A stretch of DNA of 64,000 nt from Amycolatopsis thermalba (GTDB taxonomy: Bacteria; Actinomycetota; Actinomycetes; Mycobacteriales; Pseudonocardiaceae). This document shows, in pieces, positions 41,037-50,997 of the stretch (positions are counted from its first letter, which is position 1; each line of letters begins with the position of its first letter). The DNA lies in contig NZ_PQHW01000017.1 in NCBI RefSeq assembly GCF_003385215.1, positions 16,137 through 80,136 of the forward strand. The letters run 5' to 3'. The position numbers were made by a program, and so were the translations under genes. The notes under the pieces were generated by a model, which searched no databases, was not told where the DNA came from, and saw only the letters and a program-made list of their open reading frames with translations.

Positions 41037-41677
41037 TCCTTCCGGCCGTTGAGCGCCAGCCCGGCACCCAGGCCGATCATCACCAGCCCACCGGTGCCGC
41101 CGACCAGCTCCAGGCGCTTGGGGGAGCGGGCGAACCACGTCCGCGCCGCGCCGGCCACCAGCGCCCACGCGCTGTCCGACACCAGCGCGATCACCGGCAG
41201 CGCGATGCCCAGCACCAGGATCTGCGCCACCACCCCGCCTGCCGCCTGGTCGACGAACTGCGGCAGCACCGCGGCCAGGAACACGATCGACTTCGGGTTG
41301 GCGAACCCGACGACGAACCCGTCGCGCAGCACCGCGAGCGTCCGGCCGCGCGTGGCGGGCACCGCGTCCGCCAGCGCCTCGGACAGCTTGCGCCGGTGCC
41401 GGAACGCCTGCACGCCCAGGTAGACCAGGTACGCGGCGCCGGCCAGCTTGATCACCGTGAACACCGCCGCCGAGGTCTGCACGATCGCGCCCATCCCGAA
41501 CGCGATCGCCACGACCTGCGCGTACACGCCCACCGCGTTGCCGAGCACCGTGATCAGCGCGTCCCGCCGCCCCACGGTCAGCGCGCGGCTCACCGTGAAC
41601 AGAACGCTCGGACCGGGGACGACCACCATCACGAACACCAGCGCGGCGAACGCCGCGAAGTGGCTGGGGGAGACCAT
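41033..41677 (-). CDS. LysE/RhtB-family amino-acid exporter
   Basis: A 214-residue membrane protein with six hydrophobic segments. FAALVFVMVVVPGPSVLFTV carries the conserved PGP motif of the LysE/RhtB exporters, and GFANPKSIVFLAAVLPQFVD matches the second conserved NPK motif. Such proteins pump out amino acids or related solutes; the substrate here is unknown. ATG at 41677 with CTCCCCC/GGGGGAG just upstream on the minus strand. It is convergent with the ArsR-like frame. Confidence 0.88.
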   Translation of the reverse strand: MVSPSHFAAFAALVFVMVVVPGPSVLFTVSRALTVGRRDALITVLGNAVGVYAQVVAIAFGMGAIVQTSAAVFTVIKLAGAAYLVYLGVQAFRHRRKLSEALADAVPATRGRTLAVLRDGFVVGFANPKSIVFLAAVLPQFVDQAAGGVVAQILVLGIALPVIALVSDSAWALVAGAARTWFARSPKRLELVGGTGGLVMIGLGAGLALNGRKD

Positions 41678-41750
41678 CGACCGAGCGTATCGGCGCCGCC
41701 ACCCGGGTGACGAATGTTTATCCGCCGATCACCGCGCCCACCCCCGGACG

Positions 41751-42254
41751 GTGACCGGATACCCGCCCAGTGACCCGACCGAGCCCGACTACGGCCGGCT
41801 GTGGGCCGGCCGGGTGGCGACCGCGGTCGTCGCCGCGCTGGTGACCGTCGTCGGCCTGCTGATCGCCCGCGGCCTGTTCGACGTCGCCGTCCTGGCCCCC
41901 AAGGGCAACGGCATCTGGGGCAACGCCAACACCATCACCTACGCGCTGTGCGCGGCCGCCGCGGCGCTGCTCGCGACCGGGCTGATGCACGTGCTCAGCC
42001 TCGGCACCTCGGCGCCGGGCCAGTTCTTCGGCTGGATCATGGTGCTGGTCACCGCGATCGCGATCGTGCTGCCGCTGACGCTGGCCGTGAAGCTGGACGC
42101 CAAGATCGCCACCGCGCTGATCAACCTGGCGATCGGCGCGGTCATCGCGATGCTGGTGAGCACGGTGGCCGCCACGGCACGGCGCCGCCGCCGCGACCGC
42201 GAAGCCCCCACGGCCACCCTCAAGTGGGACCAGGGCCCGCACTACTACTCCTGA
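41751..42254 (+). CDS. four-helix membrane protein (DUF6069-like)
   Basis: A 167-residue protein with four predicted membrane segments (VATAVVAALVTVVGLLIARG; ALCAAAAALLATGLMHVLSL; GWIMVLVTAIAIVLPLTLAV; ALINLAIGAVIAMLVSTVAA) and a basic tail ending in QGPHYYS. It resembles small actinobacterial membrane proteins of the DUF6069 type. No function can be assigned. The GTG at 41751 starts VTGYPPSDPTEPDY; the frame is open further upstream but without conservation. Confidence 0.65.
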   Translation: MTGYPPSDPTEPDYGRLWAGRVATAVVAALVTVVGLLIARGLFDVAVLAPKGNGIWGNANTITYALCAAAAALLATGLMHVLSLGTSAPGQFFGWIMVLVTAIAIVLPLTLAVKLDAKIATALINLAIGAVIAMLVSTVAATARRRRRDREAPTATLKWDQGPHYYS

Positions 42255-42285
42255 AACTGTCGGTGCCCGGTGGTAGAACCGCCTG

Positions 42286-43452
42286 GTGAACAGAAAACTG
42301 GGGAACGACCAGCGCCGCGCTCGTCTGGTGACGCGGCACCACCTCGCGGCGCCCGCCGACGGACCGGACCAGGTTGCCGAGAGCCTGGTCGTGCTGCACG
42401 CGACCGATCCGGCCACCGTCCACCTCTCGGTGCTGGCCCGCTCGGCGGCGAGCACCGCCGACGTCGAGCGGGCCCTTTACGACGAGCGCACCCTGGTGCG
42501 GATGCTCGGCATGCGCCGCACGATGTTCGTCGTCCCGCGAGCGCTCGTGCCGGTCGTCCAGGCCGCCTGCGCCGACGACATCGCCACCCGCGAGCGCAAG
42601 CACCTGATCAAGCACCTGGCCACGGCCGGCCTCGACACCGACCTCGACGCCTGGCTCGCCGAAGTCGAGGAGGGCGCTCACGCCGCGCTCCGGGCCCGCG
42701 AACCGGCGTACGCCCAGCAGGTCGCGGACGGCGAACCCCGCCTGCGGACCGAGATCGTCCTGGCCGCGGGCAAGCCGTACGAGTCCCGCACCTACATCAC
42801 CAACCGCGTCCTGTTCCTGCTCGCCGCGTCCGGCCGGATCGTCCGCGGCCGTCCCCGCGGCACCTGGGTGTCCACCCAGTACGCCTGGTCCACCACGGAA
42901 ACCTGGCTGCCCGTGCTGGAACCGGTGGACGCCGAGACCGCCCGGGTGGAACTGGCCCGCCGCTGGCTGCGCGCCTTCGGCCCGGCCCCGGTCGCCGATC
43001 TGAAGTGGTGGACCGGCTGGACCGCCGGGCAGGTGAAGAAGGCACTGGCCGCGATCGGTCCGGTGGACGTGGACCTCGACGACGGCCCGGGCGTCGCGCT
43101 CCCCGGCGACGACGAGCCCGTCGACCACCCCGAGCCCGTCGCCGCGCTGCTGCCCGCCCTCGACCCGACCCCGATGGGCTGGCAGGAGCGCGGCTGGTTT
43201 CTCGGCGAGCACCGGGCACAGCTGTTCGACCGCACCGGCAACATCGGCCCGACCGTGTGGTGGGACGGCCGGATCGTCGGCGGGTGGGCCCAGCGCCCGG
43301 ACGGGGAGATCGCGATCCGCCTGCTGGAGGACATCGGCGCCGACGGAACAGCGGCCGTCGACGCCGCCGCCGAACGGTTGCACGGCCGTCTCGGCGGGGT
43401 CGCGGTCATACCGAAATTCCGCACGCCCGTCGAGCGAGATCTGTCATCTTGA
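42286..43452 (+). CDS. winged-helix DNA-binding domain protein (AlkZ/HTH_42-like)
   Basis: A 388-residue protein opening VNRKLGNDQRRARLVTRHHL, with SLVVLHATDPATVHLSVLAR, ALYDERTLVRMLGMRRTMFV and WVSTQYAWSTTETWLP. This is the winged-helix DNA-binding domain superfamily that includes the AlkZ interstrand-crosslink glycosylases. The AlkZ catalytic QxQ motif is not evident to me (SLVVLHATDP stands where LGLQAQ is found), so DNA-glycosylase activity is doubtful. GTG start; a TAGAAC box lies 6 nt before it. It is a single gene. Confidence 0.7.
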   Translation: MNRKLGNDQRRARLVTRHHLAAPADGPDQVAESLVVLHATDPATVHLSVLARSAASTADVERALYDERTLVRMLGMRRTMFVVPRALVPVVQAACADDIATRERKHLIKHLATAGLDTDLDAWLAEVEEGAHAALRAREPAYAQQVADGEPRLRTEIVLAAGKPYESRTYITNRVLFLLAASGRIVRGRPRGTWVSTQYAWSTTETWLPVLEPVDAETARVELARRWLRAFGPAPVADLKWWTGWTAGQVKKALAAIGPVDVDLDDGPGVALPGDDEPVDHPEPVAALLPALDPTPMGWQERGWFLGEHRAQLFDRTGNIGPTVWWDGRIVGGWAQRPDGEIAIRLLEDIGADGTAAVDAAAERLHGRLGGVAVIPKFRTPVERDLSS

Positions 43453-43493
43453 TCGTCCTCTTGATCGATTCCCCACGGTGGTGCACATCTCGT

Positions 43494-44606
<1,113 letters not shown>

Positions 44607-44610
44607 GGCC

Positions 44611-45848
44611 ATGACTGTCAAGACTCTCGAAGACCTGCTCGCCGAGGGTGTGTCCGGGCGGCGCGTTCTGGTCCGGTCGGACCTGAACGTGCCGCTCGAC
44701 GGCTCGACCATCACCGACGACGGCCGGGTGCGCGCCGCGCTGCCGACCATCCGGCGCCTGGCCGAGGCCGGCGCGAAGGTGATCGTCGCGGCCCACCTCG
44801 GCCGCCCGAAGGGCACCCCCGAGGCCAAGTACTCGCTGCGGCCGGTCGCCGACCGGCTCGGCGAGCTGCTCGGCGCCGAGGTCCGGCTCGCCGGTGATGT
44901 GGTCGGCGAGCAGGCCCGCGCGGTCGTCGCCGGCCTGGCCGACGGCGACGTCGCCCTGCTGGAGAACGTGCGGTTCGACCCGCGCGAGACCAGCAAGGTG
45001 GATCAGGAGCGGGCCGAGCTGGCCCGCGACCTGGCGGCCCTGACCGGCGACAGTGCCAGTGCCTCTGGCGCCGGCGGGCGCGGGGGAGCTTTCGTGTCGG
45101 ACGGCTTCGGCGTGGTGCACCGCAAGCAGGCCTCGGTCTACGACGTGGCCCGCGCGCTGCCCGCCTACGCCGGCGGCCTGGTGCTCGCCGAGCTGGAGGT
45201 GCTGAGCAAGCTGACCGGCGACCCGCAGCGGCCGTACGTGGTCGTGCTCGGCGGGTCGAAGGTGTCGGACAAGCTCGCGGTCATCGAGGCGCTCCTGCCG
45301 AAGGTGGACCGCCTGCTCATCGGCGGCGGCATGGCCTTCACCTTCCTGTCCGCCCAGGGCCACGGCGTCGGCTCGTCCCTGCTGGAGCAGGACTACGTGG
45401 AGACCGCGCGCAAGCTGCTGGCCGAGCACGCGGACAAGATCGTCGTGCCCTCCGACGTGGTGGTGGCGGACAAGTTCGCGGCCGACGCCGCGACCGACAC
45501 CGTCGCGGCCGAGAAGATCCCGGACGGCTGGATGGGCCTGGACATCGGCCCGCGCACCACCGAGCACTTCGCGGCCGAGGTGGCCGCGGCGAAGACGGTG
45601 TTCTGGAACGGCCCGGCCGGCGTGTTCGAGATGGCCCCGTTCGCGGCCGGCACCAAGGGTGTCGCGCAGGCGATCGCCGACTCGGACGCGTTCAGCGTGG
45701 TCGGCGGTGGCGACTCCGCGGCCGCGGTGCGCGTGCTGGGCCTGCCGGAGGAGAAGTTCTCGCACATCTCCACCGGTGGCGGCGCCTCCCTGGAGTACCT
45801 CGAGGGCAAGGAACTGCCGGGCGTCGCGGTGCTGGAGGGTGGTGCCTG

Positions 45849-45849
<1 letters not shown>
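44611..45849 (+). CDS. pgk: phosphoglycerate kinase
   Basis: Pgk (412 aa) makes ATP and 3-phosphoglycerate from 1,3-bisphosphoglycerate. The motifs are [58 protein letters not shown] and the hinge/ATP loop [12 protein letters not shown]. The protein is slightly long: after ALTGD a low-complexity run [12 protein letters not shown] precedes AFVSDGF, about ten residues more than I expect there. It begins 4 bp after gap and shares TGATG with tpiA. Confidence 0.97.
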
Positions 45850-46637
<788 letters not shown>

Positions 46638-46653
46638 CCGGGGGGTCGGCGAG

Positions 46654-46659
46654 TAGTCT
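46654..46659 (+). promoter_or_regulatory. -10 box (TAGTCT) of secG
   Basis: TAGTCT in the 75-bp gap after tpiA, predicted to start transcription near 46666, about 47 nt before the secG ATG. Confidence 0.45.
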
Positions 46660-46712
46660 GGCAACCTCAGACCGTCACACGATCAGGCAACTCCCGAAGA
46701 CCAGAGGATGAG

Positions 46713-46943
46713 ATGAAGCTGTTCCTGCAAATCCTGCTGATCGCGTCCAGCGTGCTGCTCGTGATCGCCGTGCTGCTGCACCGCGGCCGCGGTGGCGGGT
46801 TGTCCTCGCTGTTCGGGGGTGGCATGCAGTCGAGCCTGGCGGGGTCGAGCGTGGCCGAGAAGAACCTCGACCGCATCACCCTGCTGCTGGGCGCCATCTG
46901 GCTGATCAGCATCGTGGGCCTGGGCCTGCTGCTGAAGGTGTGA
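46713..46943 (+). CDS. secG: protein translocase subunit SecG
   Basis: SecG (76 aa), a small helper of the SecYEG channel, has two membrane helices: FLQILLIASSVLLVIAVLLH (about 3-22) and ITLLLGAIWLISIVGLGLLL near the end. Between them is the family loop RGRGGGLSSLFGGGMQSSLAGS. GAAGACCAGAGGATGAG precedes the ATG. The tpiA-secG neighbourhood is conserved in many bacteria. Confidence 0.95.
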   Translation: MKLFLQILLIASSVLLVIAVLLHRGRGGGLSSLFGGGMQSSLAGSSVAEKNLDRITLLLGAIWLISIVGLGLLLKV

Positions 46944-47004
46944 CGGCCTGAACGCACGGGCGTGCCTATGGGGGGTGCGCCGCCTATCCACACTGTGAGG
47001 ATTC

Positions 47005-47346
47005 ATGGTTGGCGGTAACGCAATCAGAGGCACCAGGGTCGGTGCCGGTCCGTCCGGTGAGTCGGAGCGCGGTGAGACCGCTCCCCGCCGCCGGGTGTCG
47101 TACTGGTGTGCCAACGGGCACGAGTCCAAGCCGTCGTTCGCCATGGACGCGGAGGTGCCGGACGAGTGGGACTGCCCGCGCTGCGGGCTGCCCGCCGGCC
47201 AGGACGAGAAGAACCCGCCGGCCGCGCCGCGGACCGAGCCGTACAAGACCCACCTGGCGTACGTGAAGGAACGGCGCAGCGACGCCGACGGTGAGGCCAT
47301 CCTCGCCGAGGCGCTCGAACGGCTGCGTCAGCGCCGTCAGATCTGA
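47005..47346 (+). CDS. rbpA: RNA polymerase-binding protein RbpA
   Basis: RbpA (113 aa) binds RNA polymerase and group 1/2 sigma factors in actinobacteria and stabilises the open complex. It begins MVGGNAIRGTRVGAGPSGES; the zinc-binding core is VSYWCANGHESKPSFAMDAE with CPRCGLPAG, and the sigma-binding C-terminus is HLAYVKERRSDADGEAILAE. It follows secG, a conserved place in this phylum. A strong hairpin 19 bp after the stop marks its end. In Streptomyces and mycobacteria it also affects rifampicin tolerance. Confidence 0.96.
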   Translation: MVGGNAIRGTRVGAGPSGESERGETAPRRRVSYWCANGHESKPSFAMDAEVPDEWDCPRCGLPAGQDEKNPPAAPRTEPYKTHLAYVKERRSDADGEAILAEALERLRQRRQI

Positions 47347-47364
47347 GGAAGCGCTTTCCCGGAC

Positions 47365-47406
47365 ACGGACCCGCCTCGCCGGCGCGCACCGGCGGAGCGG
47401 GTCCGT
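47365..47406 (+). terminator. hairpin terminator after rbpA
   Basis: ACGGACCCGC-CTCGCCGG pairs, with one mismatch region, with CCGGCGGA-GCGGGTCCGT across a 6-nt loop, followed by TCTGCGTTCC. The stem of about 18 bp lies 19 nt beyond the rbpA stop. The T content downstream is modest, as usual in this GC range. Confidence 0.6.
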
Positions 47407-47530
47407 TCTGCGTTCCGGACGGTTCCGGGTTGCCGTTCGCGGAGGTCCGCGGCCTGACGCACCGACGCCCGGCCCCGCGCGCGCTGCCGGGGCTCACGCG
47501 GGCCGCTGCGCGGTCGGCGGGGCCTGGGGG

Positions 47531-48727
47531 TCAGACGCCCAGCGGGTAGCGGGCCCGCACGCGGAAGCCGCCGTCCTCGGTGGGGCACGTTTCCAGGCTG
47601 CCGCCCAGCAGCCGAGCCCGTTCGGCGAGCCCGGTGAGACCGTAGCCGCCCGAGGGGAGTTCCGTCGCCTCGTGGCAGGGGCGCTCGTTGCGCACCTCCA
47701 CGCTCAGCGCGCCGTCCTCACCGCGGACGAGGACCGTCGCGGTCGCGCCGGGCGCGTGCTTGCGCACGTTGGTCAGCGCTTCCTGCACCGTGCGGTAGGC
47801 CGCTGCCGACACCTTCGGCGGCACGTCGTCGGGCACCTCGTCCATCGTCAGCCGCACCGCGACCGCGCTGTCGTGCACCAGCCGTCCGAGTTCGGCGATC
47901 CCGGGTTGCGGGCCGTCGTCCTCCAGCCCGGACCGCAGCACGCCCACCAGCGACCGCAGCTCCTCCAGGGTGCGGGTGGACAGCTGCCGGATGACCTCGG
48001 CGGTCTGCCGCGCCGACGGCGACTCCTGCGCGGTGAGCACCCCGGCCTGCATCGCGATCAGGGTGATGTCGTGGGAGACCACGTCGTGCATCTCGCGCGC
48101 CAGCCGCGCCCGCTCCTCGGCGCGCACGGCGTCCGCGGTGAGCTTGCGTTCCCGGTCCCGGCTGGCGGCCAGCTCGCCCAGCTTCTGGGACAGCTGCGCG
48201 CGGGCGCCGATGAGCAGCCCGATCGCGATCGGCATGCCGGCCACCAGGACGCCGTAGATGCCGTCCAGGACGTGCTCGCGCCAGCTCAGCTGGGCGAAGT
48301 CGCTCGGCGGCCACTGCACGAACCGGCACATCCACACCAGCGCCGCCCCGACCCACACCTGCCAGTGGGTCTGTTTGCGGGTGGCGAGCATGCCCAGCGC
48401 GATCATCGCGGCCAGCTGCGACCAGCCGGTGAGGAAGCCGGGCACGGTCAGCAGCACCACGCCGAACGGCATCCAGCGGCGGCCGGCCAGCGCCAGGCAG
48501 GCGAGTCCGGACAGGTAGATCGAGTAGGGCGGCGCCTTCTCGGGGATGACGAGCCAGACGTCGAGCACGGCGATGAGGATGGCGGTGGCGTCGATCGCGA
48601 GCGGCACCCACACCGCGCGCCGGGCGAGCGCCGCCCGGCGCGACCGGGTGCCGCGGTGCGCCCGGTCGGCGGCCCCCGCGCCTGGGTTGCCGACCGAAAT
48701 CCCGATGGAGAGTCCCTCGGAGCTCAT
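47531..48727 (-). CDS. NarL-type sensor histidine kinase without adjacent regulator
   Basis: A 398-residue kinase with five or so N-terminal membrane segments (residues ~35-170; for example MPFGVVLLTVPGFLTG, ALGMLATRKQTHWQVWVGAA). The HisKA_3 dimerisation domain follows: ERARLAREMHDVVSHDITLI with the phospho-His, and a HATPase domain ending SGGYGLTGLAERARLLGGSL. Such kinases normally sit beside a LuxR/NarL response-regulator gene. None is present on either side here (rbpA convergent, repeats and pgl behind), so it is an orphan. ATG at 48727. Confidence 0.88.
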   Translation of the reverse strand: MSSEGLSIGISVGNPGAGAADRAHRGTRSRRAALARRAVWVPLAIDATAILIAVLDVWLVIPEKAPPYSIYLSGLACLALAGRRWMPFGVVLLTVPGFLTGWSQLAAMIALGMLATRKQTHWQVWVGAALVWMCRFVQWPPSDFAQLSWREHVLDGIYGVLVAGMPIAIGLLIGARAQLSQKLGELAASRDRERKLTADAVRAEERARLAREMHDVVSHDITLIAMQAGVLTAQESPSARQTAEVIRQLSTRTLEELRSLVGVLRSGLEDDGPQPGIAELGRLVHDSAVAVRLTMDEVPDDVPPKVSAAAYRTVQEALTNVRKHAPGATATVLVRGEDGALSVEVRNERPCHEATELPSGGYGLTGLAERARLLGGSLETCPTEDGGFRVRARYPLGV

Positions 48728-48925
48728 GGTTTGGACCTCACTCGTCTTGTGGACTGCCTATGAGAGTCCGAAGTCACCCGATCGGGACGCGAGTGGCCGC
48801 AACAATGTGCGGATGCTAACGCGGACCTCACACACCGTGAGGGAGGACGAGTGGCGGGGGCGCCGCCGGCATTAGGAGGGAACTGGCCGCTGGGGCCGCG
48901 TTCTGGACCAGGCTGCTGCCCATGG
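48728..48925. other. gene-free upstream region of the histidine kinase gene
   Basis: No supportable gene. It should contain the kinase promoter on the minus strand, but I cannot assign boxes with confidence. CACACCGTGAGGGAGGACG is the only notable purine-rich segment. Confidence 0.3.
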
Positions 48926-49200
48926 GTGGGCGGCAACCCGGCGGGCCGGGGTGACGAGGCCGGCTCAGTGGGTGGTGGCCGGGCGAACCGTGGCGGGGGA
49001 GGGCCACAACCTGGCTGCGCCTGCCGCGCGGACCGCATCGGCGCGGCCCCGTTCCGCGGCGCAGGCCGCCGACGCGGCGCCAAGGGCCAGACAGAGTGAA
49101 GGCCCGGCGGCGGCAACGTGGCGGGCCGGCGCGACGAGGCCGGCTATGTCGGTGGCGGCCGGGCGAACCCGTGGTGGGGCTGGGCCGCAGGCCAGACAGA
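48926..49200. repeat. imperfect tandem duplication between kinase and pgl
   Basis: A block containing GGCGGCAACCCGGCGGGCCG, GACGAGGCCGGCT and GGCCGGGCGAACC (from about 48930) recurs about 180 bp later (GACGAGGCCGGCT at 49133). GGCCAGACAGAG is likewise present at 49085 and 49190, so the first copy carries about 75 bp more than the second. No coding potential is evident in the block. Its right copy runs into the terminator hairpin of pgl. Confidence 0.65.
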
Positions 49201-49202
49201 GC

Positions 49203-49233
49203 GAAGGCCCGCCGGCGGCACCGGCGGGCCTTC
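49203..49233 (-). terminator. perfect hairpin terminator of the pentose-phosphate operon
   Basis: GAAGGCCCGCCGG (49203-49215) pairs perfectly with CCGGCGGGCCTTC (49221-49233) around a 5-nt loop, 10 bp beyond the pgl stop in the direction of transcription. It is a 13-bp GC-rich stem and the likely end of the six-gene operon. Confidence 0.7.
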
Positions 49234-49243
49234 ACCCCTCACC

Positions 49244-50026
49244 TCACGCCGTGGGTGGCAGGTACACGTTCGACAGCTTGCCCGCCGCCGCGCGGTCGAG
49301 CAGCCACAGCGTCCTCCGCTGGCCGCGGGCGCCCGCCACGGGCACCTGCACCTCACCCGCGCCGGACAGCGCCAGCGCCACCGCGTCGGCCTTCGCCTCA
49401 CCCGTCGTCATCAGCCAGACGTCGTGGGAGCGCCGGATCGCGGGCAGCGTCAGCGACACGCGCGTCGGCGGGGGCTTGGGGCAGTTGCGCACCGCCACCA
49501 CCGACCGCTCGGTCTCGTACACCGCCGGCGACTCCGGGAACACCGACGCCGTGTGGCCCTCGCCGCCCAGACCCAGCAGGCAGATGTCGAACTGCGGCAC
49601 GTCGCCGTGGTCCTCCGGCTGCGCGTTGTCCGCCAGCACCCGCGCGTACGCCGCCGCGGCCGCGTCCACGTCGTCACCGAACTCGCCGTCCGACGCCGCC
49701 ATCGCGTGCACCCGCTTCGGATCGACGGGCACGTGGTCCAGCAGCGCCTGGCGGGCCTGCTTCTCGTTGCGCTCGTCGTCGTCCGCCGGCACGAACCGCT
49801 CGTCGCCCCAGTAGATGTCCAGCCGCGACCAGTCCACCGCGTCCCGGGCGGGGGAACGGCGCAACTGCTCCAGCACCGCGATCCCGGTGCCGCCGCCGGT
49901 CAGCACCACCGACGCCGACCCCTTCGCGGCCTGCAGATCCACCAGGCGCGTCACCAGCCGGGCCGCCGCGGCCGCCGCGAGCAGCTCACCGTTCGCGTAG
50001 ACCACCACTTCCGAGGAGCTCATCAC
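49244..50026 (-). CDS. pgl: 6-phosphogluconolactonase
   Basis: Pgl/DevB (260 aa) hydrolyses 6-phosphogluconolactone, the second step of the oxidative pentose phosphate pathway. It shows VVLTGGGTGIAVLEQL, RLDIYWGDERFVPADDDERN, the Gly-rich CLLGLGGEGHTASVFPESPA and the terminal NVYLPPTA. GTG (or the ATG one codon later) overlaps the opcA stop as GTGA. It is the last gene of tkt-tal-pgi-zwf-opcA-pgl. Confidence 0.95.
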   Translation of the reverse strand: MMSSSEVVVYANGELLAAAAAARLVTRLVDLQAAKGSASVVLTGGGTGIAVLEQLRRSPARDAVDWSRLDIYWGDERFVPADDDERNEKQARQALLDHVPVDPKRVHAMAASDGEFGDDVDAAAAAYARVLADNAQPEDHGDVPQFDICLLGLGGEGHTASVFPESPAVYETERSVVAVRNCPKPPPTRVSLTLPAIRRSHDVWLMTTGEAKADAVALALSGAGEVQVPVAGARGQRRTLWLLDRAAAGKLSNVYLPPTA

Positions 50027-50997
50027 GCGCCCGCCTTCGCCGGCTTCTTCGCGCCCGGCTTCTTGGCCGCCTTGACCGCGCCCGAGGCCAGCTTGTCCAG
50101 GCCCTGCAGCGACGCCTCGAACACCTCGTCCGGGTCGAGCCGCCGCAGCTCCTCGATCAGGCAGTCCTTGGTGTTGCGCCGGTGCAGGGCGATCCGCCGC
50201 GTCGGCTGGCCCGGCTGCATGAGCGTGCCCACCTTGCCGTCCGGCCGGTGCAGCGCGATCACACCCGAGCGGCGCTCCAGCTCCACCGACACGATGCCCT
50301 GCGCCGTCGTCGTCTTGACCCGGCGCACCGGCACCTTCAGGTACTCCGCCAGCCAGCCGGCCAGCAGCTCGGTCGACGGCGAATCGGCCTCACCGGTCAC
50401 CGTCGCGCCGGTGACCTTCTCGTACGGCGGCAGGTCCAGCGCCGCGACCAGCTGGGCGCGCCAGTTGGTCAGCCGCGTCCACGCCAGGTCCGTGTCACCC
50501 GGCACGTACGCCTTCCGCCGCGCCGACAGCGCCCTTATCGGGTTGCGCTCTGCCGCCGAGTCGGTGATCCGGCGCTGCGCCAGCTCCCCGATCGGGTCCT
50601 GCGCCGGCACCTTCGGGCCGGAGCTGGGCCACCACGCCACGATCGGCGCGTCGGGCAGCAGCAGCGGGATCACCGCGCTCTGGCCCTGCGACGCCAGCGG
50701 CCCGTACAGCCGCAGGATGATGACCTCGCTCGCGCCGGCGTCCCCGCCGACGCGGATCTGCGCGTCGATCCGGGCCGCGGCTGTGCGCGACCCGCGGGCC
50801 AGCACGATCACCCGGCACGGGTGCTCGCGGCTGGCCTCGTTGGCCGCGTCGATGAGCGTCTCCAGGTGCTCGCCGTCGTCGTCGACGATCACCAGCGTCA
50901 GCACCCGGCCCAGCGCGACGGCGCCGCCGCGCTCACGCAGCTCGACCATCTTCCGGTTGACCTGTGAGGTCGTGGTCGAGGGCAGGTCGATGATCAC
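50023..50997 (-). CDS. opcA: glucose-6-phosphate dehydrogenase assembly protein OpcA
   Basis: OpcA (324 aa) is needed for assembly or activity of glucose-6-P dehydrogenase in actinobacteria and cyanobacteria. It starts VIIDLPSTTTSQVNRKMVEL and has LTLVIVDDDGEHLETLIDAA, APIVAWWPSSGPKVPAQDPI, RRITDSA and a Lys/Ala/Pro-rich C-terminal tail (AAKKPGAKKPAKAGA). The GTG at 50997 overlaps the zwf stop; the frame runs further upstream without homology. Zwf and OpcA being coupled fits their joint function. Confidence 0.95.
   Translation of the reverse strand: MIIDLPSTTTSQVNRKMVELRERGGAVALGRVLTLVIVDDDGEHLETLIDAANEASREHPCRVIVLARGSRTAAARIDAQIRVGGDAGASEVIILRLYGPLASQGQSAVIPLLLPDAPIVAWWPSSGPKVPAQDPIGELAQRRITDSAAERNPIRALSARRKAYVPGDTDLAWTRLTNWRAQLVAALDLPPYEKVTGATVTGEADSPSTELLAGWLAEYLKVPVRRVKTTTAQGIVSVELERRSGVIALHRPDGKVGTLMQPGQPTRRIALHRRNTKDCLIEELRRLDPDEVFEASLQGLDKLASGAVKAAKKPGAKKPAKAGA

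Noticed and set aside
37920..41702. A 1260-codon minus-strand frame opposite the SMC-like gene
   Set aside because: Same artefact: low-complexity Arg/Gln/Leu/Ala-rich translation without motifs. Only the part near 40680-40730 matches a real (broken) gene.
42286..43452. AlkZ-type interstrand-crosslink DNA glycosylase
   Set aside because: The winged-helix superfamily is recognisable, but I do not find the catalytic Gln-x-Gln motif, so only the fold is claimed.
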